This document shows positions 25,370 to 38,914 of a DNA stretch of 64,000 bases, piece after piece. The notes beneath the pieces are model-generated. The model was not told the DNA's origin and searched no databases. It saw only the letters and a program-made list of their open reading frames with translations. The stretch covers positions 15,044,254 to 15,108,253 of the forward strand of contig OX579641.1 of NCBI GenBank assembly GCA_951230915.1. Reading direction: 5' to 3'. The position numbers were made by a program, and so were the translations under genes. Position 1 is the first letter of the stretch. Each line of letters starts with the position of its first letter. The stretch is from Antitrichia curtipendula (taxonomy: Eukaryota > Streptophyta > Bryopsida > Hypnales > Leucodontaceae).

Positions 25370-27040
25370 GGTGCTTGATCCGACGCCTAAAAATACTAAC
25401 GAGAAACAATGCGGTACTCCAAAGGCGTACAAACATAGAAAAAATGCCCTAACCACCATGACGAGGAAATGGTAGGAGGTGTGGGCCTACATGTTCCCTT
25501 GGGCCGAAGGGGAGGTTGACACTTCTGGAAACCTCACTAGAGTTGTGTGCAAGACGTGTAGCAGTGTGAGGGTCAAATAAAAATTATAGTACCGAAGGGC
25601 GACAACCTTAAGAAGCATGAGGGGAGGCGCTCCTACAAGTTTGATAGTGAGACTTTTGCACATTTGAAGAAAGGTGAGACATACGTGAAGCGCAACTATA
25701 AGCACTTCCAATTCAGCAAGGTCTGGGCGAGGCAAATGATGGCCTGCACTGTTGTAGACCAACTTATGGCTGACTGTTGGAAGGTGAAGTCAACAGAAAG
25801 GCGGTACAATTCTCAACTTTGTTCCAAGTTCTTAGTTCAAGTTGGCTCATGTGCGACTATGAATGTAAGCAGTACTTACTGAGGCACTGAAAGGTTAATG
25901 AAAAGATTTCTAGAAAGCATTGGTCCAAAACATCAAGTTGAAAAATGAATGAACACCTTCACGTTAGTATCATGTCTACCTTGAAGGTTGTGGTGCAATC
26001 AACTAAATTTATGTCTATCAACGTTGATGAGGTGACAGTAGTGGATAATACATTATGGGTTGGGGTTCATGTATGTGTTATGGATTTGTGGAAGAGAGTC
26101 TCATACTTGCTCCATCTTTCTTGTATGTCTAACTATGGGACTGCAGATCACCTAATTAACGTGATCATGCATGCGTTATAGGCAAAGGAAGACTTGCATT
26201 TGTGGAAATCATCAATAAAGTTGTATCTTTCGAGGCAAATGGTATAAGCACATTTGAAGGACCCAAAAACTAGGGTGTACACCCAAATTCGTGAGAAATG
26301 GGCACCATTCTACTTAGAAGCAAGCTGTGCAAGCTACCATATCAATCTTATTGAAACTCTCTCAAACTATCCCATGGTCTCTCAATTGAAGGCCCTCTGT
26401 TAGTCTTTGTACTCTTATTTTTGTCGCAGCCACAAGTGTCATACTGAATTACAAAAGTTAGCTCATCTTGTGGAAAATAAGGGGAATAAGATGGTGTGGA
26501 ATGTTGAGACTTGGTGGATCTTAATGCGTAGCCTTATATAGCGCATTATGTCAGAATACAAGACTCTGTTGGTTAAAATGGGCCTTGACATGTCGACCAA
26601 AGCCAATGTTGCAGCGGCCACGAACTTCAGTTATCTGGCTAAAGTTGAGGTTGTCTTACCCTCTCTCGTGCTTCATCCCCATACTCAATGCCGTCCACTA
26701 CCTTATGAACTCTCATAATCTCGTAATGTGTTTATTTGTGACTTCTTCCAGTCATTAAAGGTGTATTAGTTAGACTTGGCAAGGATGTTTATAGATGACT
26801 CTACAGCATTCACGACGCCAGAGTTTCACCAATATTAAGAGCTGCTTTTGCTTTCTTACTCCAAATTGCGTATAGAGTGGAAGGAGATGCCTGAGCAACC
26901 CGATACTGCCTACTTGTTCTTCAACTTTGGAAAGGCCATTGTATTTCTCCACTACCACCATAAGCTCACGAAGAATCATAAATTTGTGATAGAAGAGGAC
27001 TTTTGGGGCACCTAGTCGAACATACAGTGCCAATTTATTG
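25370..27040 (+). pseudogene. decayed hAT-family transposase (BED-finger type)
   Basis: Plus-strand translation across frames reads in order as a hAT-like transposase. A BED-finger-like start has EVWAYMFPWAEGEVD, VVCKTCSS and GDNLKKHE. Then comes the catalytic-core start FMSINVDEVTVVDNTLWVG at about 26008-26065, then INVIMHAL. From about 26280 there is YTQIREKWAPFYLEASC, HINLIETLSNYPMVSQLKAL, then SLYSYFCRSHK, KLAHLVENKGNKM and WNVETWWILM, and later YKTLLVKMGLDM at about 26560-26593. The end has FFNFGKAIVFLHYHHK. In-frame stops at 25473, about 26271 and 26401, and several frame changes, make it a pseudogene. No terminal inverted repeats were found. Confidence 0.8.
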
Positions 27041-29894
27041 GTACGTGAATTCAGCCTTGTATTTTTTTTCTTTGCATTGTTTTCTTCATCTTTCATCTTT
27101 TTTTTCATTATTCCATTTTTTTTCCTTTGAATGTATGGTCCTTAGGTGTAATGACTAATGACCATGTGTAATGTGTTGCAGCTTGGTAGTAAGTGTATTT
27201 GATCTTGCAATTTGCATGGCGACTTGTTTTCTCTTTGGCTTTACTTCTACTATGATTTGTTGTGCCTTTACTTTTGTTGGCTTTAGCTTTGGCTTTGCTT
27301 TGCTTTGTTTTGCTTAAGATAGATGGTTGATTTTCTGAAGGTGGCAATTTTTTTTGCCAGGTTGGTTGCCATTTGTTCATGTACACTAGCTTTATGTAGG
27401 CTGGTTGGGGTGGTTGATATACTTGAGGTAGGTGGCAATTTGCTTGAGGTAAATAGTCATCTCTCTTACTAATTTTGTTTTCGATTTGATAGAAATTACG
27501 TGTTTTGGATGAGTTTAATAGGTACTTTCTACAACAGGAGTTACTTGACACATTTGGAATCATTTACCCACAATATTGGAAGTAGCCAAGTGCGGAAGAG
27601 AGCTTCAGACACCACTTGACAATTCTCAAACAAAATTATTCTCACCTTAAATTTTTAAATCCAAGCAAGCCACTGCAAAAAGGAAGACCGAGCTATATTG
27701 CACCAGAAATGTTGTCTAGTTCAAACCTTGACAACCAATAGAGGTTACTAAAGTGACTATGAAAGCTAATTGTGATACCGCTTGTGCATCAGCTTCCAAC
27801 GTCAATCCAATGATCTTGTTCTAGCAAAATCTATCATAGTCACGACATTTAAACAAGCTCATTTTTAAATACTTTAAACTTGTAGAAATTGATTGTTGTT
27901 TAGGGCTAGGTTGATGTCAAAACTAGCATCCTAATGTTATGTTTGATGTCCCAAAAATTTGACATCTAGTTTTTGGACGTAAAAGAAAACACGGGTTTCT
28001 TCTAGTGTTTTGGTAAAGGATGAGCGTTGCTTTTTCACGCTCAAATTTCTCAAGTCTTACCAAAGGAACCACTTGGGCAAGCACTTGCCACTCATGGTGC
28101 AAGTGTTTGGACAAAAATACTACAGCTTGGAAAATTTTCCGTACAAGGAGGCCATTGAGTACTAGAGAAATGCAATGAAAGTTAGGTGGCATGGGAATGT
28201 GTGATCTCTAGCCACTTTAAGAGTATCCTCCCCCTTCTTTGATCCTTAGTTTTTATGAGATTAGGCTTTGGAGCTTAAGACTTACATTAGATGTTTTTCA
28301 ACTAGTTTTAAGGGTTGTGAGTTTCCTTGAGTTCTTAGACTATGGGAACTTGACCGCAGCTACAAGTTAATATGGCAAAGTGACTGCCATGTCAGATAAT
28401 ATTAAAATTTTATTATTATTATTATTATTATTTTTTATTTTTTTTATTTTTTTATTTCCTGATCAGTACTAGCTAGTTCACAACATTGGGAACAAAGCTT
28501 GAAATGGCCCTCCAATGCCCCCAAAATACATCTAATGTGTGTTTCTTTGACATTAAAGTTCACATTGCTTAAACGTGTTTGGCAATGCACACTTGTGCAA
28601 GAAGGAGTGTGGGGCTGTAGGCAACTTCAGCTTTGGGGAGGCTTCTACAACATCAATCTTATCCACTTTAACTCTTGCTTCTAATGTTGTTTGTATATTT
28701 TTTTAGTGTGTGTGTAGATTATTGACACTACAATAGAGTAGACTTGCTCTTGCAGTAAGGAGGGTTCAAATCCCTTATCAAAGTTTTGAGTTAGGTTTGG
28801 AATCTTACTGGGTTTGAGTGTGCAAATTATGCTTTTTCTTTTTTGTAGTTGTCGCTTGTGCTTTTTCAATGGGCTAGCTTCGTGTTTGCTTATTTGGGGG
28901 CATTCTTGATTGTTTGCTCTTACTAGTTTGTTTGTGTTGGTTGTTTGGTGTTCTTAATTTCTAACTGGAAATATTGATTTGTATTACTCTTGGAAGGACG
29001 TCCATATTATATACATGTTACAAAAAACAAAAGCCAATTTCCACAAGCACGCTACAAAATCACCATTTTTGTAAAAAAAATCCATCACTTAGCAAATGCA
29101 CAAAATTGGGCGGATACCAAATAGCTCCATTTAGACACTAAATTTTATTACTTGTCACAAGTTGCCTTCTACCAAAGACCACAAAATTTATCCAAAATTC
29201 TAGCATTTTCTTTGGAATTTATCACACGGTTTCTACCACTACACCTAAAGTTTGTAGAAGAAGACTTCTATCTGACACGATAGTAGCATATTGTGAATTC
29301 TAGAAACACTGGTCCTAATTCAACCTCTAAAGTTGGCTTATAATAATGGTCAAGTGCCAGAAGCCGCTTGCACTAATCACAACGAAAGAAATGTGAAGTT
29401 TGGATGCAAAATATCCAAATTCATGCTACTAGTTGGCAAATAGTAGTCAAGAATCATGGATGCACAATAATACCCTAACTTATACTACTAGTAAGTTATA
29501 CCCTAGGAAAACACAACACCTTGCCAAACTATTCCACCCCTCCCAAAATACACCTACAATGCCATGCTAGACATCTTCTAAGTCATTGAATATTAACCCA
29601 TGAGATATAACTTGAATATTGATTTTTACACTTGAAAACACTAATAATGTTTTTATAATCCTAATTGTATGCTGAATTTTGAAGTACAAATCACAACTCC
29701 CCAAAGCTTCCTACAACACACCAAAAACACCCAAATTCCCCTCACAAAACTCCCCATGGTACTTGACTACCATATCCTAATATTTGTCATTAAATTCAAA
29801 GAAATCAAAATATTTGACAAATATCTAACAATGCCTCAAAAGTCACTAATTTGTCTATGTAGAGATGAAAAGAGAAGCTCTTTGTACAAGTGGG
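27041..29894. other. AT-rich intergenic DNA with a TTA microsatellite
   Basis: No gene is recognised. The minus-strand frame at 27108-27563 is lysine-rich low-complexity sequence. A TTA/ATT microsatellite followed by T-rich sequence lies at about 28408-28460, next to a GTGACTGCCATGTCA motif. Confidence 0.5.
28408..28460. repeat. (TTA)n microsatellite and T-rich tract
   Basis: About eight TTA/ATT units run into T-rich low-complexity sequence. Non-coding. Confidence 0.85.
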
Positions 29895-30620
29895 ATGGCA
29901 TGAGGTAAAACAACCCATGTGGGATATGTAAATTAGAATTAGTAGAAGTTCAACCACTCATAGTTAAATCAAAAGTAGGAATTGTGTCTACAATAGAATT
30001 TAAGACCTCATTTAGGCATATTAGAATACCTTTCTTTTACACTTTTGAAATAAATTAATGTAGAAAATCAAACTAAATTTTATTTCCAAAAACCCGTTTG
30101 ATATTTCAAAACTCCAATCAAGAGTTATAGACAAAGTTCAAAGAAGGGTTTGGAGGAACATTTTTTTGACATCTTCAAACGTCTTTTCTAAATTCTATCT
30201 ATAACTTGTTTTTAAAGGCTCAAAATCACAAACAAATTTTTGAAGATGAAAATAAGCTTGATTTCTTAAGTTTTCTTAGTTCAATGATTTTTGGAGAAAG
30301 TTATTCTACTACACCAAAATGAGGTCTAAAAATTTACTTTAAACACAATTCCTACATTTTGGCAATGAGTCAAACTCTCGTTTACAAACTATCCCATATC
30401 CTTTGAGGATTCATAATGGACAATGGATTTTAGTGTAAGAACCACTTCTCCATCCTTCATTCTCTCTAAATATCAATGAAGTGATTCTCTCATTTTGCCA
30501 TCAAAAAATTTCTTGGTGGTAGATGGTCAAATAACAAATTGGTAGTTGACTCAATTGATTATTAATGGATTCTCTAGATTTTAGGATTGGTATTTGATTC
30601 AATTGAATGTTATTGCATTT
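29895..30620. repeat. dispersed repeat, copy 1 of 2
   Basis: Similar over about 700 bp to 38915-39615. Both share an attagaattagtag block near the start, a tcaa-agttatagacaaa block in the middle, a second inverted-looking cataactt/ataacttg block, and aatgaag-gat-c-ct-cat near the end. The paired blocks ttatagacaaa and tataactt in opposite orientation suggest internal inverted structure. No coding sequence. Confidence 0.6.
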
Positions 30621-31074
30621 TCTAGATTTTTTATAAACCATCTTTACACTTCAATTATTTTGTATCTTTACACTTCAATTATTTTGTAGATTTGGTTGTC
30701 TAGTCACAAAATTAGCAAGAAAAATTGGCACATTTTTAAATTTTAGTCGAAATTACTATTTGGGTACAACAACCTATAGATTTCAAATTTCAAGTCAAAT
30801 GAGTTTAAGAAATCCAAATTGGTTTTATAAGGTCCCAATTGAGTGCTGGAATTTCAAAACTAGGCTAATTTTTTCCCATTTAACAAGTCTTTCTCGCTAA
30901 ATTCACCTCCAATTGGTGTTAAAATTTCAATGTTTGTTTGTGAATTTATTATATATAGATATATATATTTATATATTTATTTATTTATTTAAAATTTTAG
31001 TCTTTGGAAAAATTCAATGAACTAACTAATTAAGTCCAATTATTATCCCTTGATTAATGCTTAATTATTTCTAA

Positions 31075-31992
31075 TGGGTCAAATCACACTCAAAGGTACC
31101 ACAAAAGACGTCAGACAATGTAAAAAAATGCAGTTTAACTTCTTTTTAAGTATTGTTCTTCAAACCTAATCCATTAATTATAGGTAATTTAGTCCATTTT
31201 GAATAGTATCTCAACTCAATGTTAAACTAGCATGTTTTTTTCCATCAAAAAATCATAGTTTCTTTATTAAAGTTCCAATTAAAGTTTAGGTATCAGCTTA
31301 TTGACTTTTCAATGGTAGAAAAAGAGTCTAAATCCAAAAGAATATTACTATAATTGAATCTAAAAAATTATTTAAATACATCATCATATGAGAGAGTAAC
31401 AAAGGACTCTTCTACTACAATCTGAAAAGTTTTTTATATTCTATAATATTCAAAAGTAAAAATATTTGAATGTCCTTTTCAATATAAAAAACAACTCAAA
31501 TGTAGATTGTGTCAAAAAAAATGTATATGGTATTTATGTCTAGGGCACTATATAGACTACTTTTAAAATTGATTGTTCAAATTTATTATTAGAATAAATC
31601 AATAATTTGTCAATAATTAAATAATTAATTAAAAAATATACTAATGTGCAAGATTTAATAACTAAAAATCTTTGTAGACAATTGCATACTTGAGAAGTAT
31701 GAAAAATTTGCATAAAACTTTTCTTTTAAATTATTATTTTGTAATGCAGACATTAAAATCAACCTTCTAGCTAATGATTTAAGTCCTTCCAAGAATCTTA
31801 TTTACGGAATTTTGCCTCCAATTTACTAAATAGATGCATTGTTATATTGTTCATCTATAAATTCATTAAAAAAATGACAACACCAATGTAAATAATAAAT
31901 TCAAAAGTTCAACAAATTGTTAAAAAGGACTTTAGTCTTATGCTAGCAAAATAATCCTAATGGTACCATTGAATGTGGTTTGATCCTAATCA
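31075..31992. repeat. dispersed repeat, internally deleted copy of 21881-23432
   Basis: Aligns by eye with the outer parts of 21881-23432 in the same orientation and order. It begins gtcaaatcacactcaaa and ends with an atgtggttt-taatc-type segment, lacking about 650 bp of the middle. Non-coding. Confidence 0.65.
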
Positions 31993-32100
31993 CATATCCC
32001 ACTACCCTTCCCTCAACTTAATTAAAACTAACTTATCAATGAGAACAAAGGTTGGACCTTTTCCTAATGACAATGTCTGCCCAATTCGTAATTGTCAATT

Positions 32101-32339
32101 GTCTTCCTCCAGGTGATCGACTAGTCACCAAATCATCGTCTCCTTCCATCTAATCTTCGGTACTTGTTTGTTTCACACTGTAGTGCTAATTTAGAACCAG
32201 TTGCCATTAGTCCATCGGATGTCTTCCTCCAAGTGATTGATAGTCACCAAACCATTGTTTCCTTCCATCTAATCCTTGGTGCTTGATTGTTTCATGTCGT
32301 GGTACTAACTTAGAGCCAATTATCATTAATCCATCGGAT
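32101..32339. repeat. tandem duplication of a 120-bp unit
   Basis: Two diverged copies, 32101-32220 and 32221-32339, each begin gtcttcctcca-gtgat and end with ccatcggat. They share cttccatctaatc and ttgtttca blocks. The region is slightly richer in GC than its surroundings, but no gene is recognised. Confidence 0.75.
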
Positions 32340-35300
32340 GTCTAGCATCTAGAAAGGCCTATCAAATCCATCAAAGCTCATGCTTTGACAATTGATTTTC
32401 TATTGCGATGACAGTAGCAAAACCAAAGGATTGTAAAGAACGAACTTGAAGATGGCAGTGGACTATTATTAACAAGGCAAACCACTCTCAGCCAATCTAA
32501 AGGGCACATGGTTAAATCTAAAAGCATTGAATCCCTAGATCCATTCAAAAAAGTGCATAAATTTTGTTTTTTTACTTGAAAAAACAGCATGTAGTAGATC
32601 CTCCAACCCTCTACCTCTGAATTTTTTGCTTACAAGGATCAAAGGTTGGAAGGTTGGCTGGATGCCCAACCATTCCATACGGCTCATTGAACCTGGTCGG
32701 AGCATTGGAATTCAAAGGTTCAACCGGCTAATTACAATTGGCCTTTAGAACCACAACCAATTGCCACATCCATAACTTCACTCCTTGTGGTCATTGACAC
32801 ATCGGCCAAGTCAATTACTCTCCATGTCTTGTTTGCAAATGTACCTTGACTATAGCATAGCAGTGTTGGGATAGCATTGCCCTTGTATACCCGCTTTAAT
32901 TTATTATGTGCTTGTATCCGCATGCCCACCCTCTTGTGGCCACAACCTTTGATCACGTATACAAACTAGTTTCAAGAAAATATACTAGTAGTGCTTCCAT
33001 AGTAGCTGGAGGATCTCAAACGTGTAGCTAGGTTCACAAAAATGCAGATGATAACACCCGTCAAGACAACAACATAACTCCTTGGGTGCTCTTGTTGCTT
33101 CCAATCCCCACTCAAGTTGGTCCCATTTGATCAATAAATCCGAGAACGTCAATCCCCGATTGCGTAACTCAACTTAACTCCCTTTAGCATTTTCCAAATC
33201 ACAATACCACACTACTCTTTGTGATTGAAGTTTATTTCATGCCAAGCCCTTGCTTGGTTTTCACCACAGTTGTACTTTGCTTGACAATCGTTGATGAATT
33301 CTCAACATGATGATCTATCTCCTAAGGCACCATTTTCCACAAAGACATAATCCTCACAGTGATCCCAAACTCGTGCAATCAAATCAACGGTTTCATTCCT
33401 ACGATGAACTAATTGTTATAACGACCCAACATACCCTCATATATATATGCCCTACAAATATTGAAAGTTTAGATGTCAATTTTTCACTAGAATTACACCT
33501 ATATATGTGGTGTGATCTTTTTTGAGTAAAGAATGCAAGAAAAGCTCCTATAGAGGCTAAAAAAACTCAAAAAGACAAAAAGTCAAGTCTACATCATTGA
33601 TAAAGAACATCTACATGCTAGGATGAAGCCATGAGGCAAAGGCCTCTCAGTCTACCATCAAGGACACTCAACTCAGAAAAGATGAGTTTCTCAACACACA
33701 CATGGAAGGTATGGGTTTTTAGGACTCAAACAAGATGCTAAAAGACACCACCAAGGCCAAAAGTCAAGTCCCCAAAGTTTAATAGTGGACCCCGCAAGCT
33801 TGTTCCGCACTTCAAGCTATCTAAATTAACTTTCCACCTCCACATGCTCAAAGCCAATGGCAAGTAACACCCCACACATGACATTATGTACATTTACAAA
33901 GCATTTTTGAACTTCAAGGTAGAGATTCTTATGCTTCACTGTAGAAAATCTTGAAGCAAAGGTTGTCATGCATTATAAGCCAATGAAAAAAATCCACTAT
34001 ACTATAACTCAAACAAGGGACATTATAGACAAAGGACTTCAACATCATTAGTCAAGAATTTATGCATCCAAATGGGATAACATCACCATTTTTGAAAACA
34101 AGTGGATGATTTTTGGCAATATTATCTATTTGAAAATGAAAACTTTCTTACACCCTTTGTTTTGAAATAAATCTAAAATTTCCAAATATATCTGTCCAAA
34201 ATTAGAATCAATGGCATGAAAAAGCAGCTCTCCACAACTTGATTGACAACAGCTAAAGCTAATTCAAACATCCTAAAGCAAAAAAACTCTACATATACCA
34301 CACTCCAGAGACTATATAGCAAATGCAACCTCTAACCAATCAAAGGTGATGAATTCAACCCACAATTGTACAACAATTTCTACTAACAAATCTCTTCTTG
34401 AGAATTTCTTGGAGTTGAATCACAAGACATTGTCATATTTGAATATATAGGACGTCATCGAACATCATTGCACCAGCATTGCTCAAAGAATGATTCAAAT
34501 TAATAGTACTAGATTAGTTTCAAAAAAGGAGGAAAATTTGTCAATTTCCTTGTTTATATTCAGCATGCACCGCTTTACTATTGACTTCCATTCTTCCACA
34601 CCTTGTGGGGTTGATTAGAAGCTACAATAATTACACAATCCTCTTAAAATAGGAGCAACTCTTGTATTAATCACTTGTCAATTCCAAGAAAATCCGAATT
34701 TATTTTGGGACAAAGTCAATAAAAAATATCCCCAATTTTTTTTTCCCAGAGTCACCACTCATTTTAAAATTGCTACAAATAAAATCCTAGGTTCAAACCA
34801 ATAATTTTGATCCACATAGGTTGGTTTTGGGTTGCACTGAAGTAGAAGGTAAAGAACCTTGATCTTATTTTATGAGGCCCATTGTAAATGAAGAATTTGT
34901 TTATTTAACCCTAAGATGACTCAAAGGCCAAAAAATGGCCTTTGGATTATATTTTATACTTCCAAGAGACGGATAAAGAGATTTTCATCCAAATTTTGGA
35001 AGGACTTGGTTGAATAGTTTTGCAAGAAAGTGGTGTTCAAAAATCTTCTTGTTGTGATATTGTTGACTTTTTCTAGATAAGATGATGCTTAATCTTGAAA
35101 TGTCAAAGATGGCATTTTGTGTCCTCTACATGATTCTAGGGAGGCCTCTAGGATGGAAAAAAAATTATTTTTTCATTGAATTTGGGGGGGAGTTTCAAAG
35201 AATTGTTGGATCCCTCTTTGTGATATTATTTGACTTTCTTATATAAGAAAATGGCAAATCCATGGATCACCAAGTAGTGTTTTTTAGTAACTTTTGCTCC

Positions 35301-35414
35301 TTTCTCTTCATTGAATTTAAGGCACAAAAATGATCTTTATTCAATTTGGATTCAACTGTAAAATAAAGCTTCTCAAATTTGAATTTTTGGAAAATTCCTG
35401 AAATTCTTTATCTT
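32340..35414. other. intergenic DNA, no gene recognised
   Basis: From 32600 to about 33300 the composition is less AT-rich, and a 74-residue minus-strand frame lies at 32732-32956. Neither shows known domains. The remainder is AT-rich with no structure that I can name. Confidence 0.45.
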
Positions 35415-36400
35415 ATTGCAATTTGAACATTGGGCCTACTACCATGGACTATTGATTTTCTAATTTTAGAATGATAGGATAGATTGATTTTCAACATGAT
35501 GTTCTATAATATAATAAATGTCTATAGAAAAATCTTCAAATTCTTTGAACATATTTGCTATTTGCTATTATTTATTTTCATTTTATATTCAAAAATTCAC
35601 AATAGTTTCAAATTATCACAAAAATTTGTAATTTTTATGACTTGTAGAAGGCACGAGATTACATCTTTGAAAAATAAATATATAAAATCTCATTCATACA
35701 TACTTGCAAAATGGGAGCATACAAAGAGAGGGACTTTGAAGTTTGAAAACTTAGTCACATACCCATCTTTCAAGGTTTATCTATGGAACACCATATAGTG
35801 TATTTTAACAACTTCAAGCTCCTTACTTTTGAAGTGAATTTGAGTCTTAAAATGATTTATAAAAAATTTAGGCCCAATTAACGAAATGTAGTTTCTATTT
35901 CAACTTGAAAATTTCTAAAATCTCTAAAATTGAATATTCTATTGCAATTTGAACTTTAAGCCTATTGATTTTTTAATTATAGAAGGACATGATAAATGAT
36001 TTTATTCCATTGATTTCATTGTAACTTATAGAGGAAAATTTTACTAGGTTTCTGATCATGAAAGTATTCAGCAAAGGCCAATCTCAAAATTGAACATCTC
36101 ATTATATGTATTTTAGTAAGCGCTCAAGAAGCAAAATGACATTGCATGGCATAATTTGTCATCAACTCTTGATTTTCTAACTCCTACATATCACCCAAGT
36201 GAAAAAAGTTCAGAGTGTTTGAGTTAATTTTGTATTTCATATGACTTTTCTTTACTTTTTTATAATCCTTAAAATTTCATGGTAGTTTCAAATTTCCATT
36301 GAAATAATCTGAAAATTTTATAACTTGTATTTGACAAGTGATTTCATCTCTAAAAAAAATCAAGTACAAATATTCACAATCAGAAATATATAAAGTGTAA
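35415..36400. repeat. two tandem copies of an AT-rich repeat (about 526-bp period)
   Basis: Copy 1 begins at 35415 and copy 2 at 35941, both with attgcaatttgaac followed by gcctatt/gcctact, gattttctaatt-like and, later, tttcaaatt, a gacttgtag/aacttgtat block and catctttgaaaa/catctctaaaaa. A third copy lies at about 47562-47880, just left of the Copia insertion. Confidence 0.6.
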
Positions 36401-38914
36401 GGATTTTGTAATTCATACGTGTGGTCTGAGACCTGTCGTTGGGGGGGTACGATCTCACCTCTAAGTTCAAATGAGAGTGGAAGATAATGTAGGAAACAAC
36501 ACTATGTTCTTATACATTAGAAAAAATAGGGCCTCAAGAGGGCCACTAGAACTTAATCAATAATCTAAATAAATAGAATTCAAATTTTTATTTATTTATT
36601 CAGACACGTCAAATTGTTGGTTCAAAGTCTAGCGGCCTTCTGAGCAGAGGCCCATTCTCTTTCTAATGAAAATGTAGATCCTATACAAAAACTACTATTG
36701 CAATTAAAATCAAGGACATATTAATATTTGCATTTGTGCAAATTCTTTAGTAGGTCATTGAGTGTTGGTGAGTGTTGATAATTTTCAAGTCTTTTTTGTT
36801 AAAGCATATTTGGGAAGAATTCGAGGAAGAATTGAATAGTATTGGTATTTATTTTTATGAACATTGAAGGTATTCTAGATACTTTTCATACTAGTTGTAG
36901 ACTAATTCAACTTATTTGCTTATATGTTATTTTTGCTATGAGGATGGAAACTTGACAAAGTATTAATTTTTTTTAAAGGATGTTTTGGATTCATATAAGT
37001 GAGGGTCGATTTTGGTTAAGAAATATTGAGGTTGAATTTTCACATGAGATTTTAAGGGGATACATATTAAACCAATTACAAATGACATGTAGTACTTTGT
37101 GACAAAAAATATTTAATTTGTGCCAAAAAAAAGGCTTTCATGTGGAGTGGGCCTTGTTGATAATTGAGTGAGGATAAAATTAGATCTACTAAAATCAATA
37201 CTTTCATGAAGGATTTTCAAGCTCCATCCATTTTTATCTAAAACTTTGAGCAACAATGAATCTACCAATGGAAATTATAATGTGTTAAGAATTTTCTAAT
37301 AATTCTATCCAGCAAGCCTATTGTTTTGTTTTTTAATCCTTCATGGCCATATAATTTAATAGTCATCATATCCAAGTTCAATTTGGCTATTTGAATTATT
37401 GACAATTTTCAATATTTGATTTTCATTGCATGTTGTCTATTAAAGGAAAAAAAATTGTCTTGCAAAAAAATATGACTATTATAAATTTTTAGAGAAAATA
37501 TTAGAAATGAATTGATAAATATAACCAAACACTTTCAATTGAAAAACCTAAATTTCTTTTTAAGGTGTGAAAAAAATAAAGAATGATATGTGTTCAATAT
37601 TTTTATTTTTATTTTTCACACCTTTAGGTATGATCTTCAAAAAAAGTTACCACTATCAAGCCTTATTATAATTGACTCATGTATATATTTATATTTTCAA
37701 TATGCAAAAAAAATTAGAAAAAGTACTTTTGCTTTGAAAATTGATTGTCTCACAAAAATATTGGATGGAAGCTTAAACTTACAATGATGTGTAAAGTGTA
37801 TTGTATAAGAACATGTATATCAATTATAGTTTATATTATGATTTAAGATTCATCAAAATAAAAGACCAATATTCAAAGTTGTTAGTAGTAGAAAATGCAA
37901 CATGTGCTATGATTTCATCCATCAGGTTCCCATCTACAAAAATTTCATTAATTTCTTCTTGCAAAACCTCAATGACATCCAAAAAAAATTTCAATGAAAG
38001 TTTGTATCTCGATGAAATGCTTTTGGTGTTGCTGCATTGCAACAAGTTCTATTCTAGTTATCATTAGTTACACTAACAAATATTTTTTTAAATAAAAAAC
38101 ACAAATAAAAATCACATCAACGTTGTGTAATTAGATTTAAAGATATAGATCTTGAAATTTCAATAACATAGTAAATTATTAGAGTTTTCAAATTTTCAAA
38201 AATGATGAAGAACCTAAAATTGTCATTGCACATTCTCAATTTGCATTTGAGTAGACGCATTTAATTTTTAAATTCAAAGAGCTCTAGAATTTAGAGGTCA
38301 CGTAAAGGTGTATTCAAACTTGTTCACATTCAATCATCTTCCAAACAAAGCACAATAGCTCACTAGTCTAGCTTTATGGCTCCCAAAATGGATCAAACGA
38401 AAATAATTTACTGAACCAACAAGACCTTGAAAGCACCTACCATATGCAAATATTGCTTAATTGCATGCTCCGCAGTTAGGGTACCTTGAAAGACCAAATA
38501 ACCAAACTATGTTCGCATTAAGTTGGCTTTTAAAAAATATATGATAGATCACAAGTGAAGCTTTATGTATCCCATTGAAGTCCTATAACATTCAATAGTA
38601 GTGAGAAGGATTGCCCTCCCATGCACGGAATGGTATGGAATATTCCACTCGCATTAGTAGTTACAAAGACACATGTTTACAATGTGTCAAAAAACCTAAT
38701 GCATTTCAACTAAGTTGTTGGGGTTGCAAGTACATATAGACTAAGTTGATAGCAAAATTCTTCTTAACCTTTAAATAAAACTTTAAAACACAAAACATTC
38801 AAACACAAAACATTCAAATCATTAAAAAAAATTTCAACAACTGAATCACAAAATTTTCTTTGAAAGCTGTCCACGCTTTGTATTCTCTAGTGTGATAAGC
38901 AAGCTTTTTATAAA
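36401..38914. other. AT-rich intergenic DNA, no gene recognised
   Basis: Only short frames of no recognisable family (for example 37590-37787 and 37801-38067). A block at about 38420-38515 recurs, diverged and in direct orientation, at about 39800-39900. It brackets the repeat at 38915-39615. Confidence 0.45.

Noticed and set aside
27108..27563. 151-residue lysine-rich minus-strand frame
   Set aside because: Low-complexity K/S/A composition from a repetitive ctttgctttg-type tract; no family features.
28000..28020. TTCTTCTAGTG resembling a CACTA right end
   Set aside because: No matching CACTA left end with a 3-bp duplication was found within a plausible distance.
28740..28785. tRNA B-box-like GGGTTCAAATCCC
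   Set aside because: No matching A box, no acceptor stem and no cloverleaf around it; not a tRNA gene, at most a chance or SINE-like match.
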